Part shown: one piece after another, positions 47,257 through 56,848 of the stretch
Layout: the number at the start of each line of letters is the position of its first letter
Position numbering within the stretch: position 1 is the stretch's first letter
Assembly: GCA_934216615.1 (NCBI GenBank)
Contig: CAKQCB010000001.1
Coordinates: forward strand, 248,001-312,000
Origin: an uncultured Anaerolineae bacterium
GTDB taxonomy: Bacteria; Chloroflexota; Anaerolineae; Aggregatilineales; Phototrophicaceae
Length of the DNA: 64,000 nt
Direction: 5' to 3'
Notes under the pieces: generated by a model
What the model saw: the letters and a program-made list of their open reading frames with translations, nothing else
Database searches by the model: none
Told to the model about the DNA's origin: nothing
Position numbers and translations under genes: made by a program

Positions 47257-48851
47257 TCACTATCCCCTCGTAATTCATCAACCCCACCGGAAACGATAAA
47301 ATTTAAAACCAGTGAATCTACCAGTGTTTCGACAGGGGCGCGGTCGTCGGTGAAGACAATTTCCGATGTGCCTGTTTCCACTAGTGAATTGGATGCAAGT
47401 TGTAGCGTTTCGCGTAACATCGGCGAAGTATCTTCGGGTAAGAGATCAATATTTAACAATAGATTTTCAATCGCTGTAGGTTGGCGCGTGGCAACAAGGA
47501 TGGTGTTAAATGAATTGGGTACATCCATCGCGTGGATGCTCGGAAACACAAACCCAATCGTGTGGGTGAGCGCATCGACCAAACGGCGGTCGGTATGGGT
47601 TCGCCCCACATTGATGACCAACACGCCATCTTCTTCGAGATGTTCATATACCTCTTGGAAAAATTCAACGGTTGTGAGGTGCCACGGGATGTAAGGCGGG
47701 CGGTAGGCATCGACCCCAATCACGCTGTATTGGCGGTCTAACTGGCTGAGAATATAACGCCCATCCTGTGCATAGGTCGTTAGACTGGGCATCATCTCGT
47801 CATTCATCTCAAAAAATTCGGCACCGACTTCGATGATTTGGGGGTCAATTTCGACCCCATCAATGGGAATATCCCCGTAAACATGGATGTATTGACGTGC
47901 TACTGTGCCCGTTGCCAAACCCACTAACATGAGCGAGTCTACATCATTCGGTTGATAGGGCGGGTTATTAAAATAGGGCGCGGTCAGAAAAAAATCCCAT
48001 GTGCGACCATAGGCATATTGCGTAGGATGCCATTGGCTGTGAATCCCTTGCCCTTCGTTGAGATACAAATAACGGTTTCCAGCGCCATCTTCCTGAACTT
48101 GGATATAGTTATACGCGCTTTCCCCTTCATATAAAATTTGTGCCCCTGCGACGGGGGCGCGTAGTGGGCCGTCTAACGAAACTGCGGACAGAATTGCAAT
48201 GATGACGGGGAAGATCAAATATAACAATGCGCGTTTAGAATCAATGCGGAATAGGCCGATCCAGCCGACGATGAACAAGATAGCGGAAAAGAGCAAGAAG
48301 GTGCGGAACGTCCCTAATTCAGGGATGATGAGGATGACTGGCAAGAAAGTGCCGACCAAACTTCCAAGCGTGCTAATGGCATAAATGCGCCCAGAGATTT
48401 TGCCTGCATCTTCTATGGTCGAAAATGCGAGGCGGATTCCAAATGGTGAGATCGTCCCCAACAGTGTGATGGGGATCGCAAACAGGACTAAGACAGAAAT
48501 AAACGATCCAATCGCTAGTCCCGCTTCAATGCCTGTGATGGCAGAGGCGGCTGTTTGTAAAATAGGGCGGGCTAACAAGGGGATGACGGCGCATAAGGAC
48601 GCTGCCCAAAGCAAGATTTGATAAAATGTTTTGAACTTTGGAGAACGGTCGGCCCAACGCCCACCGATGAAATATCCTGCGGTTAAGTACAGCAAGATGA
48701 GGCCGATCACGTTGGCCCAGATCAAATTACTCGTACCGTATACGCTTCCTAAAAGGCGAGATGCGGTCATTTCAATCGCCATTGTGGTTAACCCACCAGT
48801 GAAAACAGCAAGGTATAAATAGCGATTATTGGGGCGGGATGTTTGGGTCAT
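47253..48851 (-). CDS. Membrane protein fused to spermidine-synthase-like domain
   Basis: A 532-residue protein. The N-terminal half (about residues 1-225) has about seven membrane helices with a transporter-like look. The C-terminal half is a Rossmann fold of the spermidine synthase superfamily: LVGLATGTVARQ, then PIDGVEIDPQIIEVG and VIGVDAYRPPYIPWHLTT. The Asp and HLTT positions resemble aminopropyl- or methyl-transferase sites, yet enzymatic activity in these fusions is mostly unproven. It is coupled to the DUF1461 gene downstream. It may modify or export a small molecule at the membrane. Confidence 0.82.
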   Translation of the reverse strand: MTQTSRPNNRYLYLAVFTGGLTTMAIEMTASRLLGSVYGTSNLIWANVIGLILLYLTAGYFIGGRWADRSPKFKTFYQILLWAASLCAVIPLLARPILQTAASAITGIEAGLAIGSFISVLVLFAIPITLLGTISPFGIRLAFSTIEDAGKISGRIYAISTLGSLVGTFLPVILIIPELGTFRTFLLFSAILFIVGWIGLFRIDSKRALLYLIFPVIIAILSAVSLDGPLRAPVAGAQILYEGESAYNYIQVQEDGAGNRYLYLNEGQGIHSQWHPTQYAYGRTWDFFLTAPYFNNPPYQPNDVDSLMLVGLATGTVARQYIHVYGDIPIDGVEIDPQIIEVGAEFFEMNDEMMPSLTTYAQDGRYILSQLDRQYSVIGVDAYRPPYIPWHLTTVEFFQEVYEHLEEDGVLVINVGRTHTDRRLVDALTHTIGFVFPSIHAMDVPNSFNTILVATRQPTAIENLLLNIDLLPEDTSPMLRETLQLASNSLVETGTSEIVFTDDRAPVETLVDSLVLNFIVSGGVDELRGDSE

Positions 48852-48894
48852 TCTGCCTTCGATCTTTTATAATTCAGTGTAGGAAAGGTCTCTC

Positions 48895-49578
48895 ATGATC
48901 TCTATTCGCAACGCTCACCCTCAAGACGCGCAGGGGATTGCGCAAGTGATTCAGATCGTTTGGAATGATAATGCGAACACTGCAAGAATTGCCAGATTAA
49001 TTCAAGAGAATGATCATTATCTGTGGGTCGCGGTGAGCGATGAGAGCGAAATTGTTGGCTTTGTCGATGGTTTTCTCACCGTTTCCTCATCAGGCGAAAA
49101 ACGTTTAGAGGTCGATTTGTTGGCGGTTCATCGTGACTTTCGCGGTCTAAAGCTGGCAAATCAACTGATAGAGAAAGTCACATTAGCAGGGATTGATGCG
49201 GGGGTGCAGTATGCGCGTGCGGTGGTTCGTGTCGAAAACATCCCGTCTGAAAAAGCCTTTGCGCATCATGGTTATCACCCTGTATCTCGGCGTGATTTAT
49301 GGGTTTCAGACGGCCAACCTTCTGCTGATGAGCCGACATCCGCTTATTTTGTTTCGGTTAATACGCTGACTTATCAAGGGGTGTGGATCGAAGATGTACG
49401 CACGCGCTCAGCATTTTCGGCAGGGCGACACATCGCGCATCAAAATTCATTGGATACTGTAGGGGCGCTTTTAGACCCCGCTCATGCTGAGCAGATTGAA
49501 TGGGCGCGTCAGTGCGGGTTTGAGAAAATTGCCGAGATGCAAGTTTGGACCCGCCCGTTTGAATTAAGAGGCGGGTAA
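48895..49578 (+). CDS. GNAT-family N-acetyltransferase
   Basis: A 227-residue protein whose first 150 residues are a GNAT domain: the start ISIRNAHPQDAQGIA, motif A HRDFRGLKLANQLI (pantetheine-binding R-x-x-G-x-x pattern with Leu for the second Gly), and AFAHHGYHPVS. The C-terminal 75 residues are not typical and may be a partial second GNAT fold. It acetylates an unknown amine. AAAGG precedes the start. Its 3' end overlaps the convergent DUF58 gene by 15 bases. Confidence 0.83.
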   Translation: MISIRNAHPQDAQGIAQVIQIVWNDNANTARIARLIQENDHYLWVAVSDESEIVGFVDGFLTVSSSGEKRLEVDLLAVHRDFRGLKLANQLIEKVTLAGIDAGVQYARAVVRVENIPSEKAFAHHGYHPVSRRDLWVSDGQPSADEPTSAYFVSVNTLTYQGVWIEDVRTRSAFSAGRHIAHQNSLDTVGALLDPAHAEQIEWARQCGFEKIAEMQVWTRPFELRGG

Positions 49579-50817
49579 TTCCAATACATTGGCAATATTA
49601 TCCCCACGACGAACGACGCGGGTAGGAATTTTGGCGATGCGTAACATCGCTTTGGCATTGTCGATATTGCCTGCGCCACCGAATGATGTGGGGTCAATCA
49701 AAACACAGCTTGGACGAATTCCCTTGCGCGAAAGAATCTGCGCTTGGCTGATCCAGCGTTCATTGATAGAAGCTGTCACGATCAAGAGGGTTGTCCCGCG
49801 CGAAAGATGCGGCGATTCGAGTGTTAAGACTTGATCTAAGGTGTAGGGTGAAAGGCTTCGACCGACCGCCAGCGCTTGTAAAATTTGATACAACTGTCTT
49901 AATCCGCGTTCTGGTTGATAGATTTCACGATGGGGAAGGTATGCCCCAAACCCTAAAGAACGTTCGGTTTCGATAAAATGTTTCGCTAAAGAGGCTGCTA
50001 CGACGGCCGCATATTCTTCAGTTGAGAAGGGAATCCCGATATGGTCAGGGATGATAGGGCCGATTTGACGGATACGGCGCACGGATGGGTCTTCGACGAG
50101 TGACTGCGCGGAGAAATCGACGAGCATCCACAAATCGGAAAGGGGGTCAATCTCAAATTCTTTCACCATCAATTGGTTTTTGCGCGCGCTACTCGCCCAG
50201 TGTATACGGTTAAAACTATCCCCCGGGGCATACTCGCGAACGCCCGCCGCATTGGTGGTGACGTTATACGAACGCTGACGTTTTGCTTCACCCCCGCTTA
50301 AAATTCCCGCAGGGAGGTCAAATTTATGAATATCGACGGTTTCGGGATACACGATCAATGTTTGGGTGGAATCGATCCTGCGTGGGCTGACATATAAGCC
50401 GAAGGGGTCACCGCTGGTGAGTGTGATCGGCCCTAATTGAAACTCTCCACGCACTAAACAAACCGTGTCTACATACCAACGATAGCTGGTGCGCGCGCCT
50501 AACAGCGGGACAATATGGCTGGCGCGATGGCCGGGAAGTTCAGAATCATCTTTGACTTCTAACCATAATTTAGGCAGGAAGGCGCTGTTGCGAATGATGA
50601 AGGTTTCTTCAAACGGACGGCCTACTTGAGCGCGCCGTGACCGTGTTTTCCGCGTAATCGTCAACCAACGGACGGCTGTCCACGACCATAAGAAAGACAC
50701 AAATAACAGCCCACCTAGTAAATAGGCGATATTGAAGAAGAAGGCACGTCCTGTAAGTAACCCTGTGAGCAAGGTCACAATCAGAAGTGCGTAAATCGTA
50801 TTACGCCGATTATTCAT
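49564..50817 (-). CDS. DUF58 protein, membrane-anchored
   Basis: A 417-residue protein with two N-terminal membrane helices (about residues 8-45) and a cytoplasmic or VWA-like DUF58 domain. The hallmark RSYNVTTNAAGVREYAPGDSFNRIHW region near 195 includes the family R-x-Y-x-P-G-D core (short form: VREYAPGD). MoxR-DUF58 pairs are widespread and thought to help fold or assemble envelope or metal-bound complexes. It starts 3 bases after the MoxR gene. No transglutaminase gene follows, unlike in many such operons. Confidence 0.88.
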   Translation of the reverse strand: MNNRRNTIYALLIVTLLTGLLTGRAFFFNIAYLLGGLLFVSFLWSWTAVRWLTITRKTRSRRAQVGRPFEETFIIRNSAFLPKLWLEVKDDSELPGHRASHIVPLLGARTSYRWYVDTVCLVRGEFQLGPITLTSGDPFGLYVSPRRIDSTQTLIVYPETVDIHKFDLPAGILSGGEAKRQRSYNVTTNAAGVREYAPGDSFNRIHWASSARKNQLMVKEFEIDPLSDLWMLVDFSAQSLVEDPSVRRIRQIGPIIPDHIGIPFSTEEYAAVVAASLAKHFIETERSLGFGAYLPHREIYQPERGLRQLYQILQALAVGRSLSPYTLDQVLTLESPHLSRGTTLLIVTASINERWISQAQILSRKGIRPSCVLIDPTSFGGAGNIDNAKAMLRIAKIPTRVVRRGDNIANVLELPAS

Positions 50818-50820
50818 GAT

Positions 50821-51819
50821 TTATCGAATGTTCGCGCCCGGCACGGGGGTATTCGCAAGCACATCTTGAACAATCGTCCGCGAAGAAATATCTTTGATGC
50901 GTGCGGCCGGGCCGACGATCATGCGATGCGCAAGCGTGACTTCTGCCAGCGCTTTGACATCGTCGGGCACAACAAATTCTCGCCCTGCCATCGCCGCGCG
51001 CGTTTGTGCCGCCCGAAATAAGGCTAATGAACCGCGTGGACTGCTTCCCAAATAGATGTCAGGGTGCTGACGGGTTGCCGTGACTAACGACACGATATAG
51101 GCTTTGACTTCTTCAGCGACATACACCTCACGGACGGCCTCTTGTGCGGCCAGAAGTTCTTGCACCGTCACCACTTGATACACGCTGGCAAGCGGGTGTT
51201 CCCGCTGTTGAGAGGTGAGCACGCTCATCTCTTCTTGCATGGACGGGTAACCTAGTTGGATGCGGATAAAAAAGCGATCCAATTGGGCTTCAGGAAGTGG
51301 GAAAGTCCCTTCATATTCGATTGGGTTTTGTGTCGCAAGCAGGAGGAACGGGTCTTGTAATGGGTAAGTGACGCCATCGACCGTCACCTGATATTCTTCC
51401 ATCGCTTCTAAAAGTGCCGCTTGGGTTTTCGGCGTCGCGCGGTTGATTTCATCTGCCAGAACAATCTGTGCCATGATGGGGCCGGGGCGGAACTCAAATT
51501 CATGAGTTTTTTGATTGAATAAGGAAACGCCGGTGACGTCCGACGGAAGCATGTCTGGGGTGAATTGAATACGGTTAAAAGTGCCACCAATCGACTTCGC
51601 TAGTGCTTTAGTCATCATGGTTTTACCAACACCCGGGATGTCTTCAATGAGGATGTGTCCACGACTGATGAGTCCGAGAACCGTCAAACGGACTTCATTA
51701 CGCTTGCCAACAATCACCTGACTGACGCTGTGGATGAGACGTTCAGCCACGCTTTGCACAATTTCAATTGAAGGGCGGCCATCATTGCCTCCCCGAGTTA
51801 CTGGAGATGGATTGTTCAT
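50821..51819 (-). CDS. MoxR-family AAA+ ATPase
   Basis: The ATG at 51819 is preferred over a TTG 21 bases upstream. The 332-residue ATPase has Walker [16 protein letters not shown], Walker [15 protein letters not shown], sensor 1 [13 protein letters not shown] and the family [10 protein letters not shown]. MoxR proteins act as chaperone-like ATPases with partners such as DUF58 or VWA proteins. The DUF58 gene follows after 3 bases. The call is firm; the target complex is unknown. Confidence 0.93.
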   Translation of the reverse strand: MNNPSPVTRGGNDGRPSIEIVQSVAERLIHSVSQVIVGKRNEVRLTVLGLISRGHILIEDIPGVGKTMMTKALAKSIGGTFNRIQFTPDMLPSDVTGVSLFNQKTHEFEFRPGPIMAQIVLADEINRATPKTQAALLEAMEEYQVTVDGVTYPLQDPFLLLATQNPIEYEGTFPLPEAQLDRFFIRIQLGYPSMQEEMSVLTSQQREHPLASVYQVVTVQELLAAQEAVREVYVAEEVKAYIVSLVTATRQHPDIYLGSSPRGSLALFRAAQTRAAMAGREFVVPDDVKALAEVTLAHRMIVGPAARIKDISSRTIVQDVLANTPVPGANIR

Positions 51820-51908
51820 AACGTTCTCACTCTTTATCAACGCTGTTCAGTATACAGAATGCTCTCACGGATTTCAGTAGAGAATGTATGCGTATGACCT
51901 ACGCTCCC

Positions 51909-51936
51909 TTGTCGATTTTCAGGCGTTCGGTATAAT
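51909..51936 (+). promoter_or_regulatory. Probable promoter of the Roadblock gene
   Basis: TTGTCG at 51909-51914, a 16-base spacer and a perfect TATAAT at 51931-51936. The gene starts at 52001, giving a leader of about 58 bases. Confidence 0.6.
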
Positions 51937-52000
51937 ATCTATCATATAATTTAATTTCCCTCACCCTAAATTTTATTCAGTAAATGCTGAGGAGCGGTAC

Positions 52001-52372
52001 ATGAAAAAGTCGCGCACTGTATTGTTGGTAGAACGCCTACGCGATCTACAAGCGACGACGCCTGAAATTGAAGCTTCAGCAGTTGTGAGCGTTGATGGTT
52101 TGACGATGGCATCCTCACTCCCTGTGAACATTGAAGAAGATCGGGTTTCGGCAATGAGCGCGGCCATGCTGTCATTAGGTGAACGTATCGCCGGTGAATT
52201 GGGTCGTGGTTCATTAGATCAAGTATACATCAAAGGGAATAGCGGGTCTGTCATCCTGCTTGCTGTTGGTGATGAGGCTGTATTAACCACGCTTGTTAAA
52301 GAAGGTGCACGTTTAGGTTTAATTTTCTTGGATATGCGCCGTACCGCAGATGATCTTGCCCGTTTGTTATAG
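52001..52372 (+). CDS. Roadblock/LC7-domain protein
   Basis: A 123-residue Roadblock/LC7 (MglB-like) protein: ERLRDLQATTPEIEASAVVSVDG at its start region, the MSAAMLSLGERIAGEL helix, then VYIKGNSGSVILLAVG. Such proteins dimerise and often regulate small GTPases. No MglA-like GTPase is nearby. It has its own promoter and a strong terminator, so it appears to be transcribed alone. A role in polarity or signalling is inference from the family. Confidence 0.9.
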   Translation: MKKSRTVLLVERLRDLQATTPEIEASAVVSVDGLTMASSLPVNIEEDRVSAMSAAMLSLGERIAGELGRGSLDQVYIKGNSGSVILLAVGDEAVLTTLVKEGARLGLIFLDMRRTADDLARLL

Positions 52373-52402
52373 TTGAAATTCTCTAAACTCCGTGTTTATC
52401 AT

Positions 52403-52434
52403 AGGCGGGGAGGTTACCTCCCCGCCTCCTTTTT
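52403..52434 (+). terminator. Strong terminator after the Roadblock gene
   Basis: AGGCGGGGAGG at 52403-52413 and CCTCCCCGCCT at 52417-52427 form an 11-base GC-rich stem with a 3-base loop, followed by CCTTTTT to 52434. Confidence 0.95.
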
Positions 52435-52492
52435 GCGAAGTCCGTAAATAAGCAGAACCGCTGCTGATAGCCAAAGATCAGGATGACAATCT

Positions 52493-54151
52493 ATGTCAAA
52501 TCCAAAGTATATATTTTGCACGGGTGGGGTGGTTAGCTCTGTTGGAAAGGGCGTAACCGCTGGCGCGATAGGACGTATCCTCAAAGCTCGTGGCTTGAAG
52601 GTTGCGGTGCAAAAATTGGACCCCTACTTAAACGTAGACCCGGGAACCATGAGTCCGTATCAACACGGGGAAGTATTTGTTACTGCTGATGGTGCAGAGA
52701 CTGACCTTGATCTGGGTCACTATGAACGTTTTATTGATGAGAATTTGAACCGTGGTTGTAATGTAACTTCGGGGCAGGTTTATAGCCATGTGATCGATAA
52801 AGAACGTCGTGGAGATTTTCTCGGTGGCACGATTCAGGTGATTCCGCACATCACCAACGAAATCAAACGGCGGATTGCGCTCGTCGCGAAAGATAGTGGC
52901 GCTGATGTCGTGATTGTCGAAGTTGGCGGGATTGTCGGCGATATTGAAAGCCTGCCATTCTTAGAAGCGATCCGTCAAATGCGCATGAGCTTAGGGCGAA
53001 ACGACGCTTTATACCTGCACCTGACGTTTTTACCCTACATCGGCGCAACCCGTGAACTCAAAACAAAGCCTACCCAACACAGCGTTTCTGACTTGCGTGG
53101 GTTGGGGATTCAGCCACAGGTGATTATTCCCCGTACAGACTATCCTGTAAGCCGTGAAATCATCGAAAAAATTGCGATGTTTACGGATGTAGAAGCGCGC
53201 GCGGTCATTCCTTTAGAAACGACTGATACCATTTATCGTGTTCCGCTTCTGCTCGAAGACGCGGGTTTAGGGGATTACTTAGTTGAATTCTTCCAACTTA
53301 AGGTACACCCCCCTCATTTAGAGGAATGGCGCAGTTTGGTCAACCGTATGCAGTCGGCAGAAGCCCCCATTAGAATTGGGGTAGTCGGGAAATATACAGA
53401 ACTGCACGATGCCTATATGAGCGTCAAAGAAGCCTTGTCGCACGCGGCGGCTGTCCATGATCGTAAATTAGAAGTGGAGTGGATCAATTCCGGTGATCTT
53501 GAAAAAGGTCGCGGGTGGGATCAACTGCGTTCTGTCGATGGCATCGTGGTGCCGGGTGGATTTGGCTATCGCGGTGTTGAAGGCAAGATTATGGCGGCGC
53601 GTTATGCCCGTGAAAATAAAGTGCCTTATTTGGGGCTGTGTTTGGGTATGCAAGTGATGTGTGTGGACTTTGCGCGTCACGCAATCGGTTTGGAAGATGC
53701 AAACAGCGCCGAATTTGAAGTTGCCAGTGATAATTTTGTGATTGATTTGATGATCGAACAACGCGGTATCACCGAATTAGGCGGTACGATGCGTTTGGGG
53801 ATTTACCCTTGCCACTTGGTTGAAGGGACGATTGCCCGACGTGCTTATGATACGGATATTGTGCAAGAACGCCACCGCCATCGTTATGAATTCAATAATG
53901 ATTACCGCGCTCGTTTTGAAGAAAAGGGCATGGTTTTCAGCGGTCTTAGCCCAGATAATATGCTAGTTGAAATTGCTGAGGTGGTCGATCATCCGTTTAT
54001 GGTGGGAAGCCAATTCCACCCAGAATTTTTAAGCCGACTCAACTCACCTCATCCTTTATTTTTAGAATTTATCCGCACTGCAATTCGTGAAGGACGCTCA
54101 CAAAATTCTGTGCCTGAAAATTCTTCAGATGTGTTGGAAAATAATACCTAA
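52493..54151 (+). CDS. pyrG: CTP synthase
   Basis: A 552-residue enzyme that aminates UTP to CTP using glutamine. The amidoligase domain starts KYIFCTGGVVSSVGKGVTAG, with DPYLNVDPGTMSPYQHGEV. The class I glutamine amidotransferase domain carries the nucleophile Cys in YLGLCLGMQ and the His/Glu in SQFHPEF. The length is normal. It is followed 23 bases on by the adenosine-deaminase-like gene, so the two are probably one transcript. Confidence 0.97.
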   Translation: MSNPKYIFCTGGVVSSVGKGVTAGAIGRILKARGLKVAVQKLDPYLNVDPGTMSPYQHGEVFVTADGAETDLDLGHYERFIDENLNRGCNVTSGQVYSHVIDKERRGDFLGGTIQVIPHITNEIKRRIALVAKDSGADVVIVEVGGIVGDIESLPFLEAIRQMRMSLGRNDALYLHLTFLPYIGATRELKTKPTQHSVSDLRGLGIQPQVIIPRTDYPVSREIIEKIAMFTDVEARAVIPLETTDTIYRVPLLLEDAGLGDYLVEFFQLKVHPPHLEEWRSLVNRMQSAEAPIRIGVVGKYTELHDAYMSVKEALSHAAAVHDRKLEVEWINSGDLEKGRGWDQLRSVDGIVVPGGFGYRGVEGKIMAARYARENKVPYLGLCLGMQVMCVDFARHAIGLEDANSAEFEVASDNFVIDLMIEQRGITELGGTMRLGIYPCHLVEGTIARRAYDTDIVQERHRHRYEFNNDYRARFEEKGMVFSGLSPDNMLVEIAEVVDHPFMVGSQFHPEFLSRLNSPHPLFLEFIRTAIREGRSQNSVPENSSDVLENNT

Positions 54152-54174
54152 CCTCAAATTGAAGGGATATATTG

Positions 54175-55212
54175 ATGAACACAACAGAATTTGTTCAATC
54201 TATGCCCAAAGTGGAGCTGAATCTCCAGCTTGAAGGCGCATTAAACCGTGCAAATTTACTGACGATTGCCGAACAGAATGATTTTCCGGATACAGATCGG
54301 CATTTTCAAAACAAACTGAGTTTGTATGATAAGCCCGATTTTAAACGGTTGAGCGAAGTCATTCGTTTGGTGACCAATTGGCTTCAATACCCTGAAGATT
54401 TGTCGCGCATTGTTTATGATGCTTGCACCCTGCTTTCCAAGCAAAATGTACGGTACGCCGAAATTCTGTTGAATCCCGTTTTATTTGAACATGTAAATTC
54501 ACAGTTCGATCAGTTGATTGAAGTGATGAATGATGGGCGTGACCGCGCAAAACGTGCATGGAATATTGATGTGCAATGGATTGTGACCGTCAACCGTGAC
54601 GAGCCACGTCGTTCGGACGATTTTGCTCGTTATGTCTCCGCCGCTTCTGCGCGTAAAAATGGCTTGATCGGGTTAGGGTTGACTGGTAATGAACGGTTAC
54701 AACCTGTGGGTCAGTTTGAACGAGCATTCCGCACAGTTGAAAAGAAAGATATTCCGCGTGCGGTGTCTTCCGGTCACGATGCTGAAGACACGGAAGAATT
54801 GGTAGCGTCGTTAGATCACCTTAACCCAACTCGTTTAATGGATGCGTGGGGGGTATTGAGTAATGCAGGTTTGATCAAACGCTTGGGTGATGCGCAGCTG
54901 CCCATCGTCATTTCTTTAACCCACGCTTTGCGTCAAGGTTGGGTTTCGGCCATGAGCGAATATCCGCTTCGTCAGCTTTATGATGAAGGGTTGAAGATTG
55001 TTTTAAGCTCACCGCTGCCCAGTCTTGTGGGGGCAACCTTGAATGATGAATACATCGCTGCTGTGGATGAATGTGGCTTGTCCTTAGATGAACTGACCGA
55101 AATCGCCCTGAATGGGGTAGATGCGGCATTCTTACCTGAAGATACCCGCAGTGCCATGCGTGAAGAATTTTCCACCGCATATAGCAATTTGCGCGCTGGT
55201 GAAAATTCCTAG
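54175..55212 (+). CDS. Adenosine deaminase-like protein, probable pseudoenzyme
   Basis: The ATG at 54175 has AAGGG 9 bases upstream. The 345-residue protein aligns along its length with adenosine deaminase (MPKVELNLQLEGAL; LTHALRQGW; YPLRQLYDEGLKIVLSS; GATLNDEY), but the catalytic residues are gone. The metal-binding HxH is NLQ (Asn16, Gln18). The HAGE region reads SSGHDAED. The GHG region reads DAWG. The SLNTDDP aspartates are replaced in LSSPLPS. It should not bind zinc or deaminate as ADA does. It may bind a nucleoside or act structurally. It follows pyrG. Confidence 0.85.
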   Translation: MNTTEFVQSMPKVELNLQLEGALNRANLLTIAEQNDFPDTDRHFQNKLSLYDKPDFKRLSEVIRLVTNWLQYPEDLSRIVYDACTLLSKQNVRYAEILLNPVLFEHVNSQFDQLIEVMNDGRDRAKRAWNIDVQWIVTVNRDEPRRSDDFARYVSAASARKNGLIGLGLTGNERLQPVGQFERAFRTVEKKDIPRAVSSGHDAEDTEELVASLDHLNPTRLMDAWGVLSNAGLIKRLGDAQLPIVISLTHALRQGWVSAMSEYPLRQLYDEGLKIVLSSPLPSLVGATLNDEYIAAVDECGLSLDELTEIALNGVDAAFLPEDTRSAMREEFSTAYSNLRAGENS

Positions 55213-55233
55213 CCTTCCTGAGATAAAATTCAA

Positions 55234-55267
55234 TAAAAAAAACCGACGTTTTCAGTCGGTTTTTTTA
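55234..55267. terminator. Bidirectional terminator between the ADA-like gene and the response regulator
   Basis: A-run plus ACCGAC at 55242-55247 pairs with GTCGGT at 55255-55260 plus a T-run to 55266. The loop is seven bases. Both convergent genes can use it. Confidence 0.9.
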
Positions 55268-55268
55268 T

Positions 55269-56021
55269 TTAGGATGCGGGTGAATTCTGATTTTTGAAGT
55301 CAACAAAGCGATAGCCTACGCCTCGCTCCGTTAAAATATATTTGGGGTTGGCAGGGTCTTCTTCAATCTTTTCACGCAGATAGTTTACATACAAACGCAC
55401 ATAATGCGCTTCGTCACGGTATTCATAACCCCAAACCTTCGCAAGCAGTTGATCGTGGGGGACTGTCCAGCCTGCATTTTCGATCAGGTGATACAACAAG
55501 CGATATTCGGTTGGGCGTAGTTTGACGCGTTCGCCATTCACAATGACTTCCCGACGGTTAAAATCGACGCTGAGGCGGTCATCAATTTTGAGGGTGGCTT
55601 GGTCGGGCGTGCTGGAAGGCGTCTCTGCGCGGCGTAACACCGCTTTGATACGGCTTGTTAGCTCACGCGGGCCAAACGGTTTGGTGATGTAATCGTCCGC
55701 GCCTAATTCTAGCCCGTAAACTTTATCATTTTCTTCGCCTTTGGCCGTCAACATGATGACTGGAATAGATGAAAATTCACGTAACATGCGCAAGGTTTCA
55801 AAGCCGTCGAGTTCGGGCATCATCACATCTAGTAAAACTACATCGGGTAATTTTGTGCGGATGGCTTCGAGTGCCTCTAGCCCGTTATGTGCTTCAATGA
55901 CATGATGCCCTTCAAGCTCAAGGTTCATGCGAATAAAATTAATCATGCGTGGTTCATCATCAACCACCAAAACGAGTTTGCTATCGCGTTGACTGTTTGC
56001 GCGTGGAAGTTTAGCCGTCAT
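55269..56021 (-). CDS. OmpR-family response regulator
   Basis: A 250-residue regulator. The receiver (about residues 15-130) has the acidic pair in VVDDEP, the phospho-accepting Asp in [13 protein letters not shown], and the Lys in DDYITKPFG. The winged helix (about 150-240) ends [12 protein letters not shown]. It should bind DNA when phosphorylated. No histidine kinase lies next to it. It is the last gene of the run that starts with the Ser/Thr kinase at 61420, so it may take input from that kinase or from the distant histidine kinase at 17-1075. Confidence 0.93.
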   Translation of the reverse strand: MTAKLPRANSQRDSKLVLVVDDEPRMINFIRMNLELEGHHVIEAHNGLEALEAIRTKLPDVVLLDVMMPELDGFETLRMLREFSSIPVIMLTAKGEENDKVYGLELGADDYITKPFGPRELTSRIKAVLRRAETPSSTPDQATLKIDDRLSVDFNRREVIVNGERVKLRPTEYRLLYHLIENAGWTVPHDQLLAKVWGYEYRDEAHYVRLYVNYLREKIEEDPANPKYILTERGVGYRFVDFKNQNSPAS

Positions 56022-56064
56022 AAGTCTTCATCCCTGTCTTTCACACCGTGATCAAAATGGGCGA

Positions 56065-56310
56065 TTAGTCGTTGCGGAACGGTAACGGGAAGTCACTCGT
56101 TTCGGTTTCGTCTGGTAAGACTTCGACATAAGTAATACGCCACCACGGAATAATCATGATTGAAACCCCGTCTTCAAGCTGGGTTAATTCTTTGTCGCCT
56201 CGTGCACGCGGGTTTTTACCCACAATTGCATTATCTGTTGCGCCGGGTAATTCTTCAACATCTAGCTTGATTGGGTTTTCATTATTAATGTGAACAAGGA
56301 GCGTGTACAT
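56065..56310 (-). CDS. Hypothetical small beta-rich protein in signalling operon
   Basis: An 81-residue soluble protein with predicted strands (YTLLVHINNE, VSIMIIPWWRITYVEVLP) and an acidic centre. AAAGGA precedes the ATG. I do not recognise the family. It sits between the FHA gene (27 bases upstream) and the response regulator gene (43 bases downstream), so a small adaptor role in that pathway is possible. Confidence 0.6.
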   Translation of the reverse strand: MYTLLVHINNENPIKLDVEELPGATDNAIVGKNPRARGDKELTQLEDGVSIMIIPWWRITYVEVLPDETETSDFPLPFRND

Positions 56311-56337
56311 GAAATTCCTTTAAAGGTTGGAACCAGT

Positions 56338-56844
56338 TTACTTAAAGTAGATAAAAACGATGAGTTTGCCAAAACGGATTTCATCCCCATCTCGGACGAT
56401 GCGCGGTTGGCGCGGAACCAGTCGATTTCCATTGAGATAGGTGCCGTTGGAACTCGTTAAGTCTTCTAGCATGAGGGTATCGTCGTCACGGTATATTTTC
56501 GCGTGAATGCGGGAAACCCCTTTTTCTAACGCCCCATAGCGCGAAAGATCGACATCCGGTTTGGTTTTAGTCGATAAATCCGCGCGTCCAATCGTTGAGG
56601 GTTCAGAGGGAACAAGCGCGATTGGGTCATTATGTTCGTGAATATGAATCAATATATTTGAACTGCTCGAAAAACTTGCAGTACCCCAACTTGTTAAATA
56701 AGGTTTTGCAGGTGTATTTTGTTTTTCTTGAAATTGTTTTGTATCGATTGTCGTGGCGCTCGACTGGTCTATGGGACGGCCACATTCTTCACAATACAGA
56801 AATCCTTCTTTATTTGGTTTGTTACAAGAAGCGCACAACCGCAT
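56338..56844 (-). CDS. Zinc-ribbon FHA-domain protein
   Basis: The ATG at 56844 has GAGG 9 bases upstream. The 168-residue protein begins with a zinc-ribbon (CASC and CEEC, residues 4-22). A flexible link follows, then a C-terminal FHA domain (about 70-165) with the phosphothreonine-binding residues in place: STIGRAD, SRIHAKI, and SSNGTYLNG. FHA domains read phosphothreonine. A Ser/Thr kinase and a PP2C phosphatase are encoded in the same operon, so it is probably their reader. It starts 4 bases after the J-VWA gene. Confidence 0.9.
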   Translation of the reverse strand: MRLCASCNKPNKEGFLYCEECGRPIDQSSATTIDTKQFQEKQNTPAKPYLTSWGTASFSSSSNILIHIHEHNDPIALVPSEPSTIGRADLSTKTKPDVDLSRYGALEKGVSRIHAKIYRDDDTLMLEDLTSSNGTYLNGNRLVPRQPRIVRDGDEIRFGKLIVFIYFK

Positions 56845-56848
56845 GTAT

